The notes beneath the pieces are model-generated. The model was not told where the DNA came from, did not search any database, and saw nothing but the letters and a program-made list of their open reading frames with translations. The translations under genes were made by a program, and so were the position numbers. Of a DNA stretch of 64,000 nt, positions 9,515 through 17,166 are shown piece by piece (the stretch's first letter is position 1; each line of letters begins with the position of its first letter). Location of the stretch: NCBI RefSeq assembly GCF_003568665.1, contig NZ_QXMH01000001.1, forward strand, positions 682,001 through 746,000, in the 5' to 3' direction. The DNA is from Chitinophaga alhagiae. Its GTDB lineage: Bacteria; Bacteroidota; Bacteroidia; Chitinophagales; Chitinophagaceae.

Positions 9515-12500
9515 TTGAATGTAATCATGATGAAATTCCTCTGCTATATTGCCTTGCTGAATCTAGTATTGTCCATTACCGCTTCCACATGCCATGGCCA
9601 ATATGGCCAATACTACTTTAGACATTACCAGGTAGAAAATGGATTGGCTCATAATGCGGTCTCTTCAATAATACAGGACAGGAACGGTTTGATCTGGATA
9701 GGAACAAGGGGCGGTTTAAATAGTTTTGACGGCTATACATTTAAATCCTATGAAAACGAAAACCACCCGATCAACAATATTGGCAATAACGTAATAACGG
9801 TCGTCCTGGAAGGCACTAACAGAGCATTATGGGTAGGAACAGGAAAGGGTTTATTTAAATATGACCAATACAAGGAAGTTTCCACAAAAATAGAAGCTGT
9901 ACCCGCAACTTATATCAGCCACCTGGCATTGGATGATCACAATAATCTTTTGTTTTTAACCGGCAACCGTTTATACAGGTACAATAACAATACCGATATG
10001 GTGGAAAACCTGGAAATTACCGGGTCGTGCATTGCGGGCGGTAGCAACAAAGAGCTTTGGATAGGAAGAGAAGACGGCACAATTGGCAAATATAATTTTG
10101 AAAACCGGTCTATTGAGAATATCAGTATAATTGACCAAAAAGTTCCTTTGAACTTAAGATCTATCAGCAGGATATATCCCATTAATGAAGATGAACTGCT
10201 GATCGGGTGTTTCACCCAGGGGCTTAAAATTTACAATCATAAAACCAAGGTCTGCAGGTCCTTAGCGTTGGAAAACAACAACCGGGCATCCATATACGTG
10301 CGGGATATTATACAGGGAGCGGAGCAGCAATACTGGATAGCAACAGAGTCTGGCATATATATTTATAACCTCGCCACTAATGTTGTGCAGCACCTGAGAA
10401 AAATAACCGGGGACCCATATTCGATATCAGATAATGCGGTGTATACCCTTTTCAGGGACCGCGAGGGCAGCATGTGGGTGGGTACCTATTTTGGCGGCAT
10501 TAATTATTATTCAAAAGAAAATGCAAAATTTAAAAAATACTACCCTCTTCCCGGGATTAATTCCATATCAGGGAACGCCGTAAGAAAAATTGTTCCTGAC
10601 AAAAAGGGTCATCTATGGATCGGCACTGAAGATGCGGGAATTAATAAACTTGATCTGAATACAGAAGAGTTTACCAATTACACTACGCATGAAAAAAAAG
10701 AAAGTATCTCATACTATAATGTACATGGACTACTGGCTTTAGGCAATCAGCTTTTCATCGGGATGTTTTACAATGGTCTTGATATAATGGATACGCGCAG
10801 CGGCAAGATTACAGACCGGTTCAAACTCATAAAGAACGACGGCGATGAAACCAGTGATTTTGTAACCTGCATCTACCTCACAAAGGACAGCACTTTACTT
10901 ATTGGCACAGCCTATCATGGAGCGAGCCTGTTTGTTTATGACCCCCTGCATAAGACCTTCAAGAATGTTCCGCAAATCCCGCACAACGTTTATACATTCG
11001 CCATAACAGAAGACAGCCAGGGTAATATCTGGACGGGCAGCGTATCAGCCGGAGCATTTTATTACAATCCTAAAACAGGCCTGCATGGCAACATACGGTT
11101 CGGCGACACTTTGAATAACAAAATCATAAATGAATTTGCGGTATATAATATTTTTGAAGACAGCGATCATTCCTTATGGTTTGCTACAACTGGCGGCGGA
11201 TTAATAAAATTAAGCCCTGACAGGAAAATTATCAAAAAGTACACTACAAAAAACGGGCTGCCCACGAATGTATTATATGCTATCCTGGAAGATAATTCAA
11301 AACATTTATGGATCAGCTCTCTCAAGGGCATCATCCGTTTAAATATCGAAACGGAAGAAGTAAATGTTTATACGCAGGCCAATGGATTGATAACTGACCA
11401 ATTCAACTATAACTCCGCGTATAAACATACTGACGGGAAAATGTACTTTGGTTCCGTTAAAGGGATGATCGCTTTCCACCCGTCTTCATTTGACCAAAAA
11501 GAACCAGGCCCTCCAATCTTTATTACAGGATTCCAGATCAACAATACGGAAGTAATACCTGATGCAACAAACAGCCCATTTTCCAAATCAATTTTATATA
11601 CTGACACTATCGTACTGCAATACAACCAAAATAATTTCAGCATTGAATTTGCGGCATTAAATTTTTCAGCTCCCGAAGTAACAAGATATAAGTTCCGGAT
11701 GAAAGGCCTTGACGAATCCTGGACCTATCTCAGCACTAACCGCAACGCTTACTTTACAGATCTGGCGCCGGGGAAATACGAGTTTATAGTACAAGCCGAA
11801 AGCAATACCGGAAGCTGGGTAAGTAAAGAACGCCATTTGACCATTAGGATCCTGCCCCCTTTTTGGAAGAGTAATATTGCGTATATATTATATACAATAG
11901 CCCTTTTCACCTGCTTATATTTCCTGGTGCGATTTTATCACCGGCATCTCGAAAGAAAAAATCTCCGAAAACTGCAACTTTTTGAGCACGAAAAAGAAAA
12001 AGAAATTTACAAGGCCAAGATCGAGTTCTTTACCAATATCACTCACGAAATCCAAACTCCGCTTACACTTATTGCCGGGCCCATTGAGTGGCTGATCAAA
12101 AAATTTGGCAAAGAGCCAGACGTCAAGAAAAGCCTTACAATAGCCGAAAAGAATATCAAAAGACTGGTAGCGTTATCCAGCCAGTTGCTTGATTTCAGGA
12201 AAACCGAGGCCAACCAGTTCAGCTTAAACTTTGTAAAAACAGATATCATTACGCTGGTGGCTGATCTTATCACTGCATTCAAACAGCAGGCTAACAATAA
12301 CAATGTTGATTTAAACCTTGAATTGCCGGAAAGCCGCTTTATGGCGTATGTTGACAGAGAAGCACTTATTAAAATATGCACTAATATGATATCGAACGCT
12401 ATTAAATATGCGGCTGAGAGGGCAACAGTAACGATCCATCCCATAAAAGATTCCGACAAACACTTTACTATTCTTTTTATGAATGATGGTAAAGGCATCC

Positions 12501-12724
12501 CTGAAGAGTTCAGGCAGCAGATATTCGAGCCCTTTGTCAGGTTGAGGGGTAACAGCAAGCCGGGAACCGGGATTGGCCTATCGCTTGCAAAAGCGCTCAC
12601 CGAGCTGCACAACGGATCGCTGCAACTGATTTCCGGCAAGCAGGACCTGATTATTTTTGAACTGCAATTGCCCGTACACCAAAAAATTGAATTTCAATTA
12701 AGTAGTTGGAAAAAGATAGAATAG
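9515..12724 (+). CDS. Periplasmic-sensing histidine kinase of the hybrid two-component (HTCS) type, without its own receiver/AraC part
   Basis: This 1069-aa protein has a signal peptide, a long run of Reg_prop propeller repeats ('GLIWIGTRGGLNSFD', 'GSMWVGTYFGGI') to about residue 690, a Y_Y_Y domain (about 720-782), and a membrane helix (about 787-808). It continues with a HisKA domain carrying the H-box 'THEIQTPL' (His844), then a HATPase domain with N-box 'NMISNAIKYA', 'NDGKGIPE' and 'GTGIGLSL'. Typical HTCS proteins continue into a receiver and AraC HTH (about 1300-1400 aa). Here the frame stops at 12724, inside a 34-bp inverted repeat, and the missing half is a separate gene in the opposite orientation. 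In the other orientation the two would form a tight HK-RR operon. It probably senses pectic oligosaccharides. Confidence 0.92.
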   Translation: MNVIMMKFLCYIALLNLVLSITASTCHGQYGQYYFRHYQVENGLAHNAVSSIIQDRNGLIWIGTRGGLNSFDGYTFKSYENENHPINNIGNNVITVVLEGTNRALWVGTGKGLFKYDQYKEVSTKIEAVPATYISHLALDDHNNLLFLTGNRLYRYNNNTDMVENLEITGSCIAGGSNKELWIGREDGTIGKYNFENRSIENISIIDQKVPLNLRSISRIYPINEDELLIGCFTQGLKIYNHKTKVCRSLALENNNRASIYVRDIIQGAEQQYWIATESGIYIYNLATNVVQHLRKITGDPYSISDNAVYTLFRDREGSMWVGTYFGGINYYSKENAKFKKYYPLPGINSISGNAVRKIVPDKKGHLWIGTEDAGINKLDLNTEEFTNYTTHEKKESISYYNVHGLLALGNQLFIGMFYNGLDIMDTRSGKITDRFKLIKNDGDETSDFVTCIYLTKDSTLLIGTAYHGASLFVYDPLHKTFKNVPQIPHNVYTFAITEDSQGNIWTGSVSAGAFYYNPKTGLHGNIRFGDTLNNKIINEFAVYNIFEDSDHSLWFATTGGGLIKLSPDRKIIKKYTTKNGLPTNVLYAILEDNSKHLWISSLKGIIRLNIETEEVNVYTQANGLITDQFNYNSAYKHTDGKMYFGSVKGMIAFHPSSFDQKEPGPPIFITGFQINNTEVIPDATNSPFSKSILYTDTIVLQYNQNNFSIEFAALNFSAPEVTRYKFRMKGLDESWTYLSTNRNAYFTDLAPGKYEFIVQAESNTGSWVSKERHLTIRILPPFWKSNIAYILYTIALFTCLYFLVRFYHRHLERKNLRKLQLFEHEKEKEIYKAKIEFFTNITHEIQTPLTLIAGPIEWLIKKFGKEPDVKKSLTIAEKNIKRLVALSSQLLDFRKTEANQFSLNFVKTDIITLVADLITAFKQQANNNNVDLNLELPESRFMAYVDREALIKICTNMISNAIKYAAERATVTIHPIKDSDKHFTILFMNDGKGIPEEFRQQIFEPFVRLRGNSKPGTGIGLSLAKALTELHNGSLQLISGKQDLIIFELQLPVHQKIEFQLSSWKKIE
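12690..12723 (+). repeat. Inverted repeat, left arm (34 bp, perfect)
   Basis: The sequence from 12690 to 12723 is the exact reverse complement of 13498-13531. The left arm encodes the last residues of the kinase (FQLSSWKKIE). The 774 bp between the arms hold the whole response-regulator gene. Weaker similarity continues outward from both arms. Confidence 0.9.
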
Positions 12725-12726
12725 AT

Positions 12727-13494
12727 CTATCGTTCTTTCGGGAGAGATTTAGAATATTCCAAAGGGCTAACCTTAAAATACTTTTGAAAATTCCGGGTAA
12801 AAAGGCTTTGTGAACTATACCCCACCATTTTTGAAATCTCGTATAAAGAAAATTCATTCTCAGCAACTAAACCGGCCGCTTTTTTCAGGCGTGTAATGTC
12901 AATTAATTCTTTGGGCGATAATGATGAAAGAGATTTTATTTTCCGGTAGAAAGTAGTGCGGCTCATAAACATATGATCAGCCAGCTTATCAATATCAATA
13001 TTGGGATCTTTGATATTGTCACGAATATATTCATCCAGCTTTCTGAGAAATGCCTCGTCTGTTTTTGAATGCGCCATTACCCTTACATCTTCAAAAGGAG
13101 AACTGGCAAAATGCTCTTTTATTTTCAACCGGTTTTTAAGCAGGTTGGAAATCTGCATCAGTAATAATTCTTGTGAGAAAGGTTTCTGGATATACGCATC
13201 CGCGCCTACTTCCAATCCTTCAATGTGGGCCTGATAAGTATTTTTGGAAGTTAATAGAATGATGGGAATGTGGCAGTATTCAACATTAGACTTAACCAGC
13301 CTGCATAGTTCAAAGCCGTCAATACCCGGCATCATAATGTCTGATATAATAAGGTTTACCACTTCTGTGTCCAGTATGCCCTTTGCAATTGCTCCATTCG
13401 AGGCGAGCAGGATCCTGTAGTGCTCGCCTAAAACAATAGATAAAAAATCCAGGACATCCTCATTGTCGTCAATAATGAGAATGCTATCATTCAT
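12727..13494 (-). CDS. Response regulator with AraC-type DNA-binding domain
   Basis: Read from the ATG at 13494 the protein has 255 aa; a TTG at 13515 is possible but lies inside the inverted repeat. The receiver domain (about 1-115) has the acidic pocket 'IIDDNED' and the phosphoacceptor Asp52 in 'ISDIMMPG'. The C-terminal AraC HTH (about 150-255) has 'DIDKLADHMFMSRTTFYRKIKS' with 'FTRNFQKYFKVSPLEYSK'-type recognition residues. It is the natural C-terminal half of an HTCS, but it is encoded tail to tail with the kinase and bounded by a 34-bp inverted repeat. Inversion would place its ATG two bases after the kinase TAA stop. In the present orientation its promoter is unclear. It likely activates the GH105 and GH43 promoters. 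Confidence 0.92.
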   Translation of the reverse strand: MNDSILIIDDNEDVLDFLSIVLGEHYRILLASNGAIAKGILDTEVVNLIISDIMMPGIDGFELCRLVKSNVEYCHIPIILLTSKNTYQAHIEGLEVGADAYIQKPFSQELLLMQISNLLKNRLKIKEHFASSPFEDVRVMAHSKTDEAFLRKLDEYIRDNIKDPNIDIDKLADHMFMSRTTFYRKIKSLSSLSPKELIDITRLKKAAGLVAENEFSLYEISKMVGYSSQSLFTRNFQKYFKVSPLEYSKSLPKER

Positions 13495-13497
13495 AAT

Positions 13498-13531
13498 TAT
13501 TCTATCTTTTTCCAACTACTTAATTGAAATT
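13498..13531 (-). repeat. Inverted repeat, right arm (34 bp, perfect)
   Basis: This is the exact reverse complement of 12690-12723. It lies immediately upstream of the response-regulator ATG (13494). Outside the arm, on the minus strand, the reading frame resembles the kinase C-terminus (SVHQK versus PVHQK), with a one-base shift. Confidence 0.9.
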
Positions 13532-13744
13532 TTATTTTTGATGAACAGATAACCGCAATTTGGATCGTGTAAAAGCTGCCGGCTGATCCTGGCATAAAAC
13601 AGTAAGCTCCTTTGGGTCTTGTATTATCGATGTAAAGGAACTGTGTACTGATCCACCATTTACCTGGTAGTATTGCCCGCAACACGGGGAAACTAATATC
13701 TCTTGTGCCAGGCTTGCCTGTAAATAGTAATAGAAATGGCTCAT
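13532..13744 (-). pseudogene. Probable remnant of a second sensor-kinase gene with most of its middle deleted
   Basis: The minus strand reads a 70-codon frame. It begins like the intact kinase N-terminus ('GQYY..QV.GG..HS...SIIQD' versus 'GQYYFRHYQVENG...SIIQD') and ends like its C-terminus ('KLRLSVHQK' versus 'FELQLPVHQK'), then runs with a one-base shift into the inverted repeat. The simplest reading is a decayed kinase with a large internal deletion that once preceded the response regulator. The C-terminal match is clear because it adjoins the exact repeat. The N-terminal match is short and could be chance. Confidence 0.4.
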
Positions 13745-14301
13745 AACGCTGGGCTAAATATACATAATAGTTTGTATAGGAATACGCCCAAATTTCCGGA
13801 AAAAGATCATTTGGTAAAATCCAGGACCATTCACTCCTGGAATGCCGGTGACCCTTTGCTGTGGCGCTCCCGATAAAAAAACTAAAAATCAATGCATTAA
13901 GCGATCATAACGAACCGGCCCCCGAGATTCCGGGGCCGACAGGCGCTGGTTTCAGGCAGACCTCTTTTAGAATGCCCAATGATAAATGTAAGTATGATTA
14001 AGCCTGTAGCTAAAAGAATATCTGGAATTGCGGTTTCTGAGGCTTTCGACGCAACCTGGACTTGACAACAAGAGGGGAACTTGACTAAAAAACGGAGACC
14101 CGCGCGTTGCGCGGGTCTCCGAGATGATTTGCGGAGGTTGTGGGGCGGAAGTTGAAGCAAAAAAAAAATTTCCACTTAGATCCTATTTAGTATTTTACTA
14201 CTCCGAACTTAAGAATTCCAAAAGAAGCTAACGCCCGACACACATCAAATATAAAAATACGCACATATAAATATTTACAACAATTAAACCGGCTCGTTTT
14301 T
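13745..14301. other. Gene-free stretch between the regulator remnant and the GIY-YIG gene
   Basis: I see no convincing gene here. It contains a perfect 12-bp-stem hairpin (14094-14120), one copy of an 11-bp direct repeat (14130-14140), and an AT-rich segment that probably carries the promoter of the gene at 14302. Base composition changes from mixed to AT-rich at about 14155. Confidence 0.5.
14094..14120 (-). terminator. Hairpin terminator, minus direction
   Basis: A perfect 12-bp stem (GGAGACCCGCGC) with loop GTT. On the minus strand it is followed by GTTTTTTAGTC. The same GACTAAAAA-hairpin layout follows tRNA-Asp at 15307-15325, so the two look like related copies. Confidence 0.6.
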
Positions 14302-15270
14302 ATGAAATGGATAGACGCAATTATAAAAGTGCTCCAAGAGGAAGGAAAATCAATGCATTACGAGGAAATTGCACAGAAAATACTTGACAAGAATTTTCGG
14401 ACAAAAGTGGGTGCTACCCCTGCTGCTACGGTGGTAAGTATTATTACAACGGATATAAATCAAAAAAAGGAGGAATCTGCTTTTATTAGAGTTGGGCTTG
14501 GAGAGTATTTTCTCAGGCATTCTACACAGGTAATAATATCACCTGAGGTGGTATCTGCTGAAGAAGAAATCGAGGAGCAAAAGAAAATTGACGAAGCAGT
14601 GAAAGAGTTTACCGACCAAGGGATAATTAAAACATTCGGAATGTACTGGTCCCGCGATTACATTTTGTGGAAAAACAATCCTACGCTATATGGAGCAGAA
14701 CAAAGGGGCTCTACTCCTGTAAACTTTGGCAGCCAGATAGGTATATACTTGTTACATGACGGAAGAGACGTAATCTATATTGGTCAGGCATTAGAACAAA
14801 GTATTGCACAAAGATTATATCAACATACATCCGATAGACTTGGAGGTAGATGGAACAGATTTTCATGGTTCGGGCTTCGAGGCGTGAAACAAAATGGAAT
14901 ACTTACTGATATAGCAAGTCAACTAACAACCTCACTCTCCGAACTTACGAATACTTTAGAGGCAATACTTGTCGAAGCACTGGAACCAAGACAAAACCGT
15001 AAAAGAGGGAACATGTTTTACGGATTGGAATTTATTCAAGAGAAAGATCCCGAATTAAGTAAGAGAGATATGGTTTCACTTTTAGACGATATGAAGGAAC
15101 AGTTGATAAAAAGATAAACTACCGCTAATTATTGGGGATAGCCAACATACAATAGCCTCTATAAAAAGTTGGGGCTTATACCATTTAAGGGAAAGGGGGC
15201 AACGCTAAATCACATAATATAAAAAGCCATTCATCACGGCACGGCTTTCAAACATTTCCTGCGGAGGTTG
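14130..15270. mobile_element. Possible small genomic insertion beside tRNA-Asp, bounded by 11-bp direct repeats
   Basis: TGCGGAGGTTG occurs at 14130-14140 and at 15260-15270, enclosing only the AT-rich GIY-YIG gene and its flanks. Similar hairpins (14094-14120, 15307-15325) lie just outside each repeat, and tRNA-Asp follows on the right. There is no integrase or transposase and no clear tRNA 3'-end duplication, so the case for a mobile unit is circumstantial. Confidence 0.35.
14302..15117 (+). CDS. HARE-HTH / GIY-YIG nuclease-domain protein
   Basis: This 271-aa protein starts with a HARE-HTH (HB1/ASXL-type winged helix, residues 1-72: 'HYEEIAQKILDKNF', then 'GLGEYFLR'). A charged helical linker (about 85-108) follows. 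A GIY-YIG nuclease domain begins at about 145: GIY at 147-149, YIG at 159-161, Arg171 in 'QRLYQH', the catalytic-type Glu in 'TLEAILVEALEP' and Asn232. HARE-HTH domains are known as adaptors in restriction and DNA-modification systems, so a defence or DNA-processing role is plausible, but no methylase or other partner is adjacent. Its AT-rich sequence differs from its neighbours, which suggests horizontal transfer. Confidence 0.8.
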   Translation: MKWIDAIIKVLQEEGKSMHYEEIAQKILDKNFRTKVGATPAATVVSIITTDINQKKEESAFIRVGLGEYFLRHSTQVIISPEVVSAEEEIEEQKKIDEAVKEFTDQGIIKTFGMYWSRDYILWKNNPTLYGAEQRGSTPVNFGSQIGIYLLHDGRDVIYIGQALEQSIAQRLYQHTSDRLGGRWNRFSWFGLRGVKQNGILTDIASQLTTSLSELTNTLEAILVEALEPRQNRKRGNMFYGLEFIQEKDPELSKRDMVSLLDDMKEQLIKR

Positions 15271-15306
15271 ATCCAACTCGACTAAATACTCGACTAAAAA
15301 CAGAAA

Positions 15307-15325
15307 ACCCGCGCCAAGCGCGGGT
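15307..15325 (-). terminator. Terminator downstream of tRNA-Asp
   Basis: Stem ACCCGCGC / GCGCGGGT with loop CAA, followed on the minus strand by TTTTCTGTTTTTAG. It lies 15 bp past the tRNA 3' end. Confidence 0.7.
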
Positions 15326-15340
15326 CTCTTCTAAATCGTG

Positions 15341-15414
15341 CGGACCGGACGGGACTCGAACCCGCGACCTCCGCCGTGACAGGGCGGCATTCTAACCGAC
15401 TGAACTACCGATCC
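15341..15414 (-). tRNA. tRNA-Asp (GTC)
   Basis: The minus strand folds as a 74-nt tRNA with discriminator G. The acceptor stem is GGATCGG / CCGGTCC (one G-T pair). The D-loop contains AGTTCAGTCGGTTAGA, the anticodon loop is CTGTCAC with anticodon GTC, and the T-arm is GCGGGTTCGAGTCCCG. CCA is not encoded. A hairpin terminator follows. Confidence 0.96.
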
Positions 15415-15570
15415 TCCGCAAAAACTTCCGCGCCTTTCAGCTCTTCCGTTTTGGGACTGCAAAGATAAGTACAAAAAAATCATTCCTGCAAATCTTTTTA
15501 ACAGTTTTTTCATATCGCACAGCCACATATAAATCTTCCTTAATTTCACTATATAATTAAACCCGCTGCT

Positions 15571-16083
15571 ATGACCTACCGCTTACTGATACCCGCCCTG
15601 TTGCTGGCCGCCGCCTGCAATACCGCCCCTGAAAAGAAGTCTGAAGACAGCACCATTGTTGATGGCGCCCAAACCCTGGTACCCGTGGCCCCGCCGCCAC
15701 CACCCGCCAATCCTTATGAAGCGGAAATGGCCGCGCAAGACACCCTGTTTGAAGACGGCAGCACACCCGGCAGTTGGGCGGATGCCGGTTTTAACCAACC
15801 GGCGGATTTCAAACGCTTCCTGGTATCTTTCAAAAACTGGGTGAAAGCAGACCAGGTAGACAGCATCACCGCCCACATTCGCTTCCCGCTCAAAAAATAC
15901 AAGACGGCAGACGCCTTCCGCCAGCAATACAACAAGATTTTTGACGCCTCCCTGAAGGCAGTAGTAGACACCCAGCGGCTGGACCGCATTTTCCGCAATT
16001 ACCAGGGCGCCATGCTGGGCAATGGGGAAATATGGTTCAGCGCTTTCCCCGAGGGCTACCAGATCATTGCCATCAACAAGTAA
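15571..16083 (+). CDS. Hypothetical lipoprotein
   Basis: This 170-aa protein has a lipoprotein signal (LAAAC), a Pro-rich linker (about 38-50) and a soluble C-terminal domain (about 65-170) beginning 'FKRFLVSFKNWVKADQ'. I do not recognise the family. It is first in a same-strand run with the genes at 16132 and 17132 (48-bp gap), so the three envelope proteins may act together. Confidence 0.75.
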   Translation: MTYRLLIPALLLAAACNTAPEKKSEDSTIVDGAQTLVPVAPPPPPANPYEAEMAAQDTLFEDGSTPGSWADAGFNQPADFKRFLVSFKNWVKADQVDSITAHIRFPLKKYKTADAFRQQYNKIFDASLKAVVDTQRLDRIFRNYQGAMLGNGEIWFSAFPEGYQIIAINK

Positions 16084-16131
16084 CCGCCGCCTCATTGCTG
16101 TTACGGCACATCACCCGATATTTGCAGCCGG

Positions 16132-17166
16132 ATGAAATTTAACCGGTACTATATTTTCATGGGCATACTGCTCACCGCCTGCGCCTGTACACAACCTGCG
16201 CGAAAGGTTACGCCTGCCTTCTATTTCTGGAAGCAACGGGTACAGTTGAATACCACCGAAAAACAAACACTGCAGGCCACCGGCGCCAAAAAGCTGTATG
16301 TAAAAATGTTTGACGTGAACTGGGATGCGGCAAAGCGCACCGCCCACCCCGTGGCCATTGCGGATTTCCGGGAACAGCTGCCAGACAGTGTGGAGCTGGT
16401 GCCGGTAGTATTCCTCGTCAATGAAGTGTGGCAACAGGGAGACACCGCCTGGCCCGCCGCCATGGCGCAAAAGGTAGCCGGTCTCCTGCAGCAGGTCACT
16501 CCCGCAAGGCCCATCCGGGAAATACAGCTGGATTGTGACTGGACGCGGAACAGCCAGGCCGCCTATTTTGCATTTCTGCGGCACCTGCGCGGCCAGCCCT
16601 ACTTTGCCGGTAAACAATTATCCGCCACCATCCGCCTGCACCAGGTAAAGTACCTGCAAAGCAGCGGAATCCCCCCGGTAGATAAGGGATTGCTGATGTG
16701 CTACAATATGGGGGACCTGCGCAAATGGGGAGATCATAATTCCATCCTGAACATGGGATCGCTAAAAGCCTACACGGGCAGCAACCGTATCAGCAGTTAT
16801 CCCTTACCTTTAGACCTGGCTTTGCCGTTGTTTGAATGGACGGTGCTGTTCCGCAACCGGCAGTATGCAGGGTTGCTGCGCAACATGGAACGTGAGCAAC
16901 TGGAAGACCGCGCTGTATTCCGGCCGGCCGGCAACTTCCTGTTCACGGTGCTGAAAGATACCGTGCTGAACGGCTATCCGCTGCGGGCAGGAGAAACGCT
17001 GCGCCACGAAACGGCAGACCCGGCAGTGCTGCAAAAGGCGGCGAAGTACCTGAACCGGCAACGGCAAACGTATTCGCCCGTCATCATTTTATATCACCTG
17101 GATTCATTAACCCTCCGTAAGCATCAAATGCATGAACTGGAAGAGATTTACGATATTTTGCGTTAG
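16132..17166 (+). CDS. Hypothetical lipoprotein, possible TIM-barrel hydrolase-like fold
   Basis: This 344-aa protein has a lipoprotein-like signal (ACAC). Its body alternates strands and helices: 'KLYVKMFDVNWD', 'ELVPVVFLVNEV', 'REIQLDCDWT' and 'GLLMCYNMGD'. That pattern resembles glycosidase-like TIM barrels such as the DUF3142 group, but the link is only by pattern. Its 3' end overlaps the next gene by 35 bp, implying translational coupling. No catalytic residues can be assigned. Confidence 0.75.
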   Translation: MKFNRYYIFMGILLTACACTQPARKVTPAFYFWKQRVQLNTTEKQTLQATGAKKLYVKMFDVNWDAAKRTAHPVAIADFREQLPDSVELVPVVFLVNEVWQQGDTAWPAAMAQKVAGLLQQVTPARPIREIQLDCDWTRNSQAAYFAFLRHLRGQPYFAGKQLSATIRLHQVKYLQSSGIPPVDKGLLMCYNMGDLRKWGDHNSILNMGSLKAYTGSNRISSYPLPLDLALPLFEWTVLFRNRQYAGLLRNMEREQLEDRAVFRPAGNFLFTVLKDTVLNGYPLRAGETLRHETADPAVLQKAAKYLNRQRQTYSPVIILYHLDSLTLRKHQMHELEEIYDILR

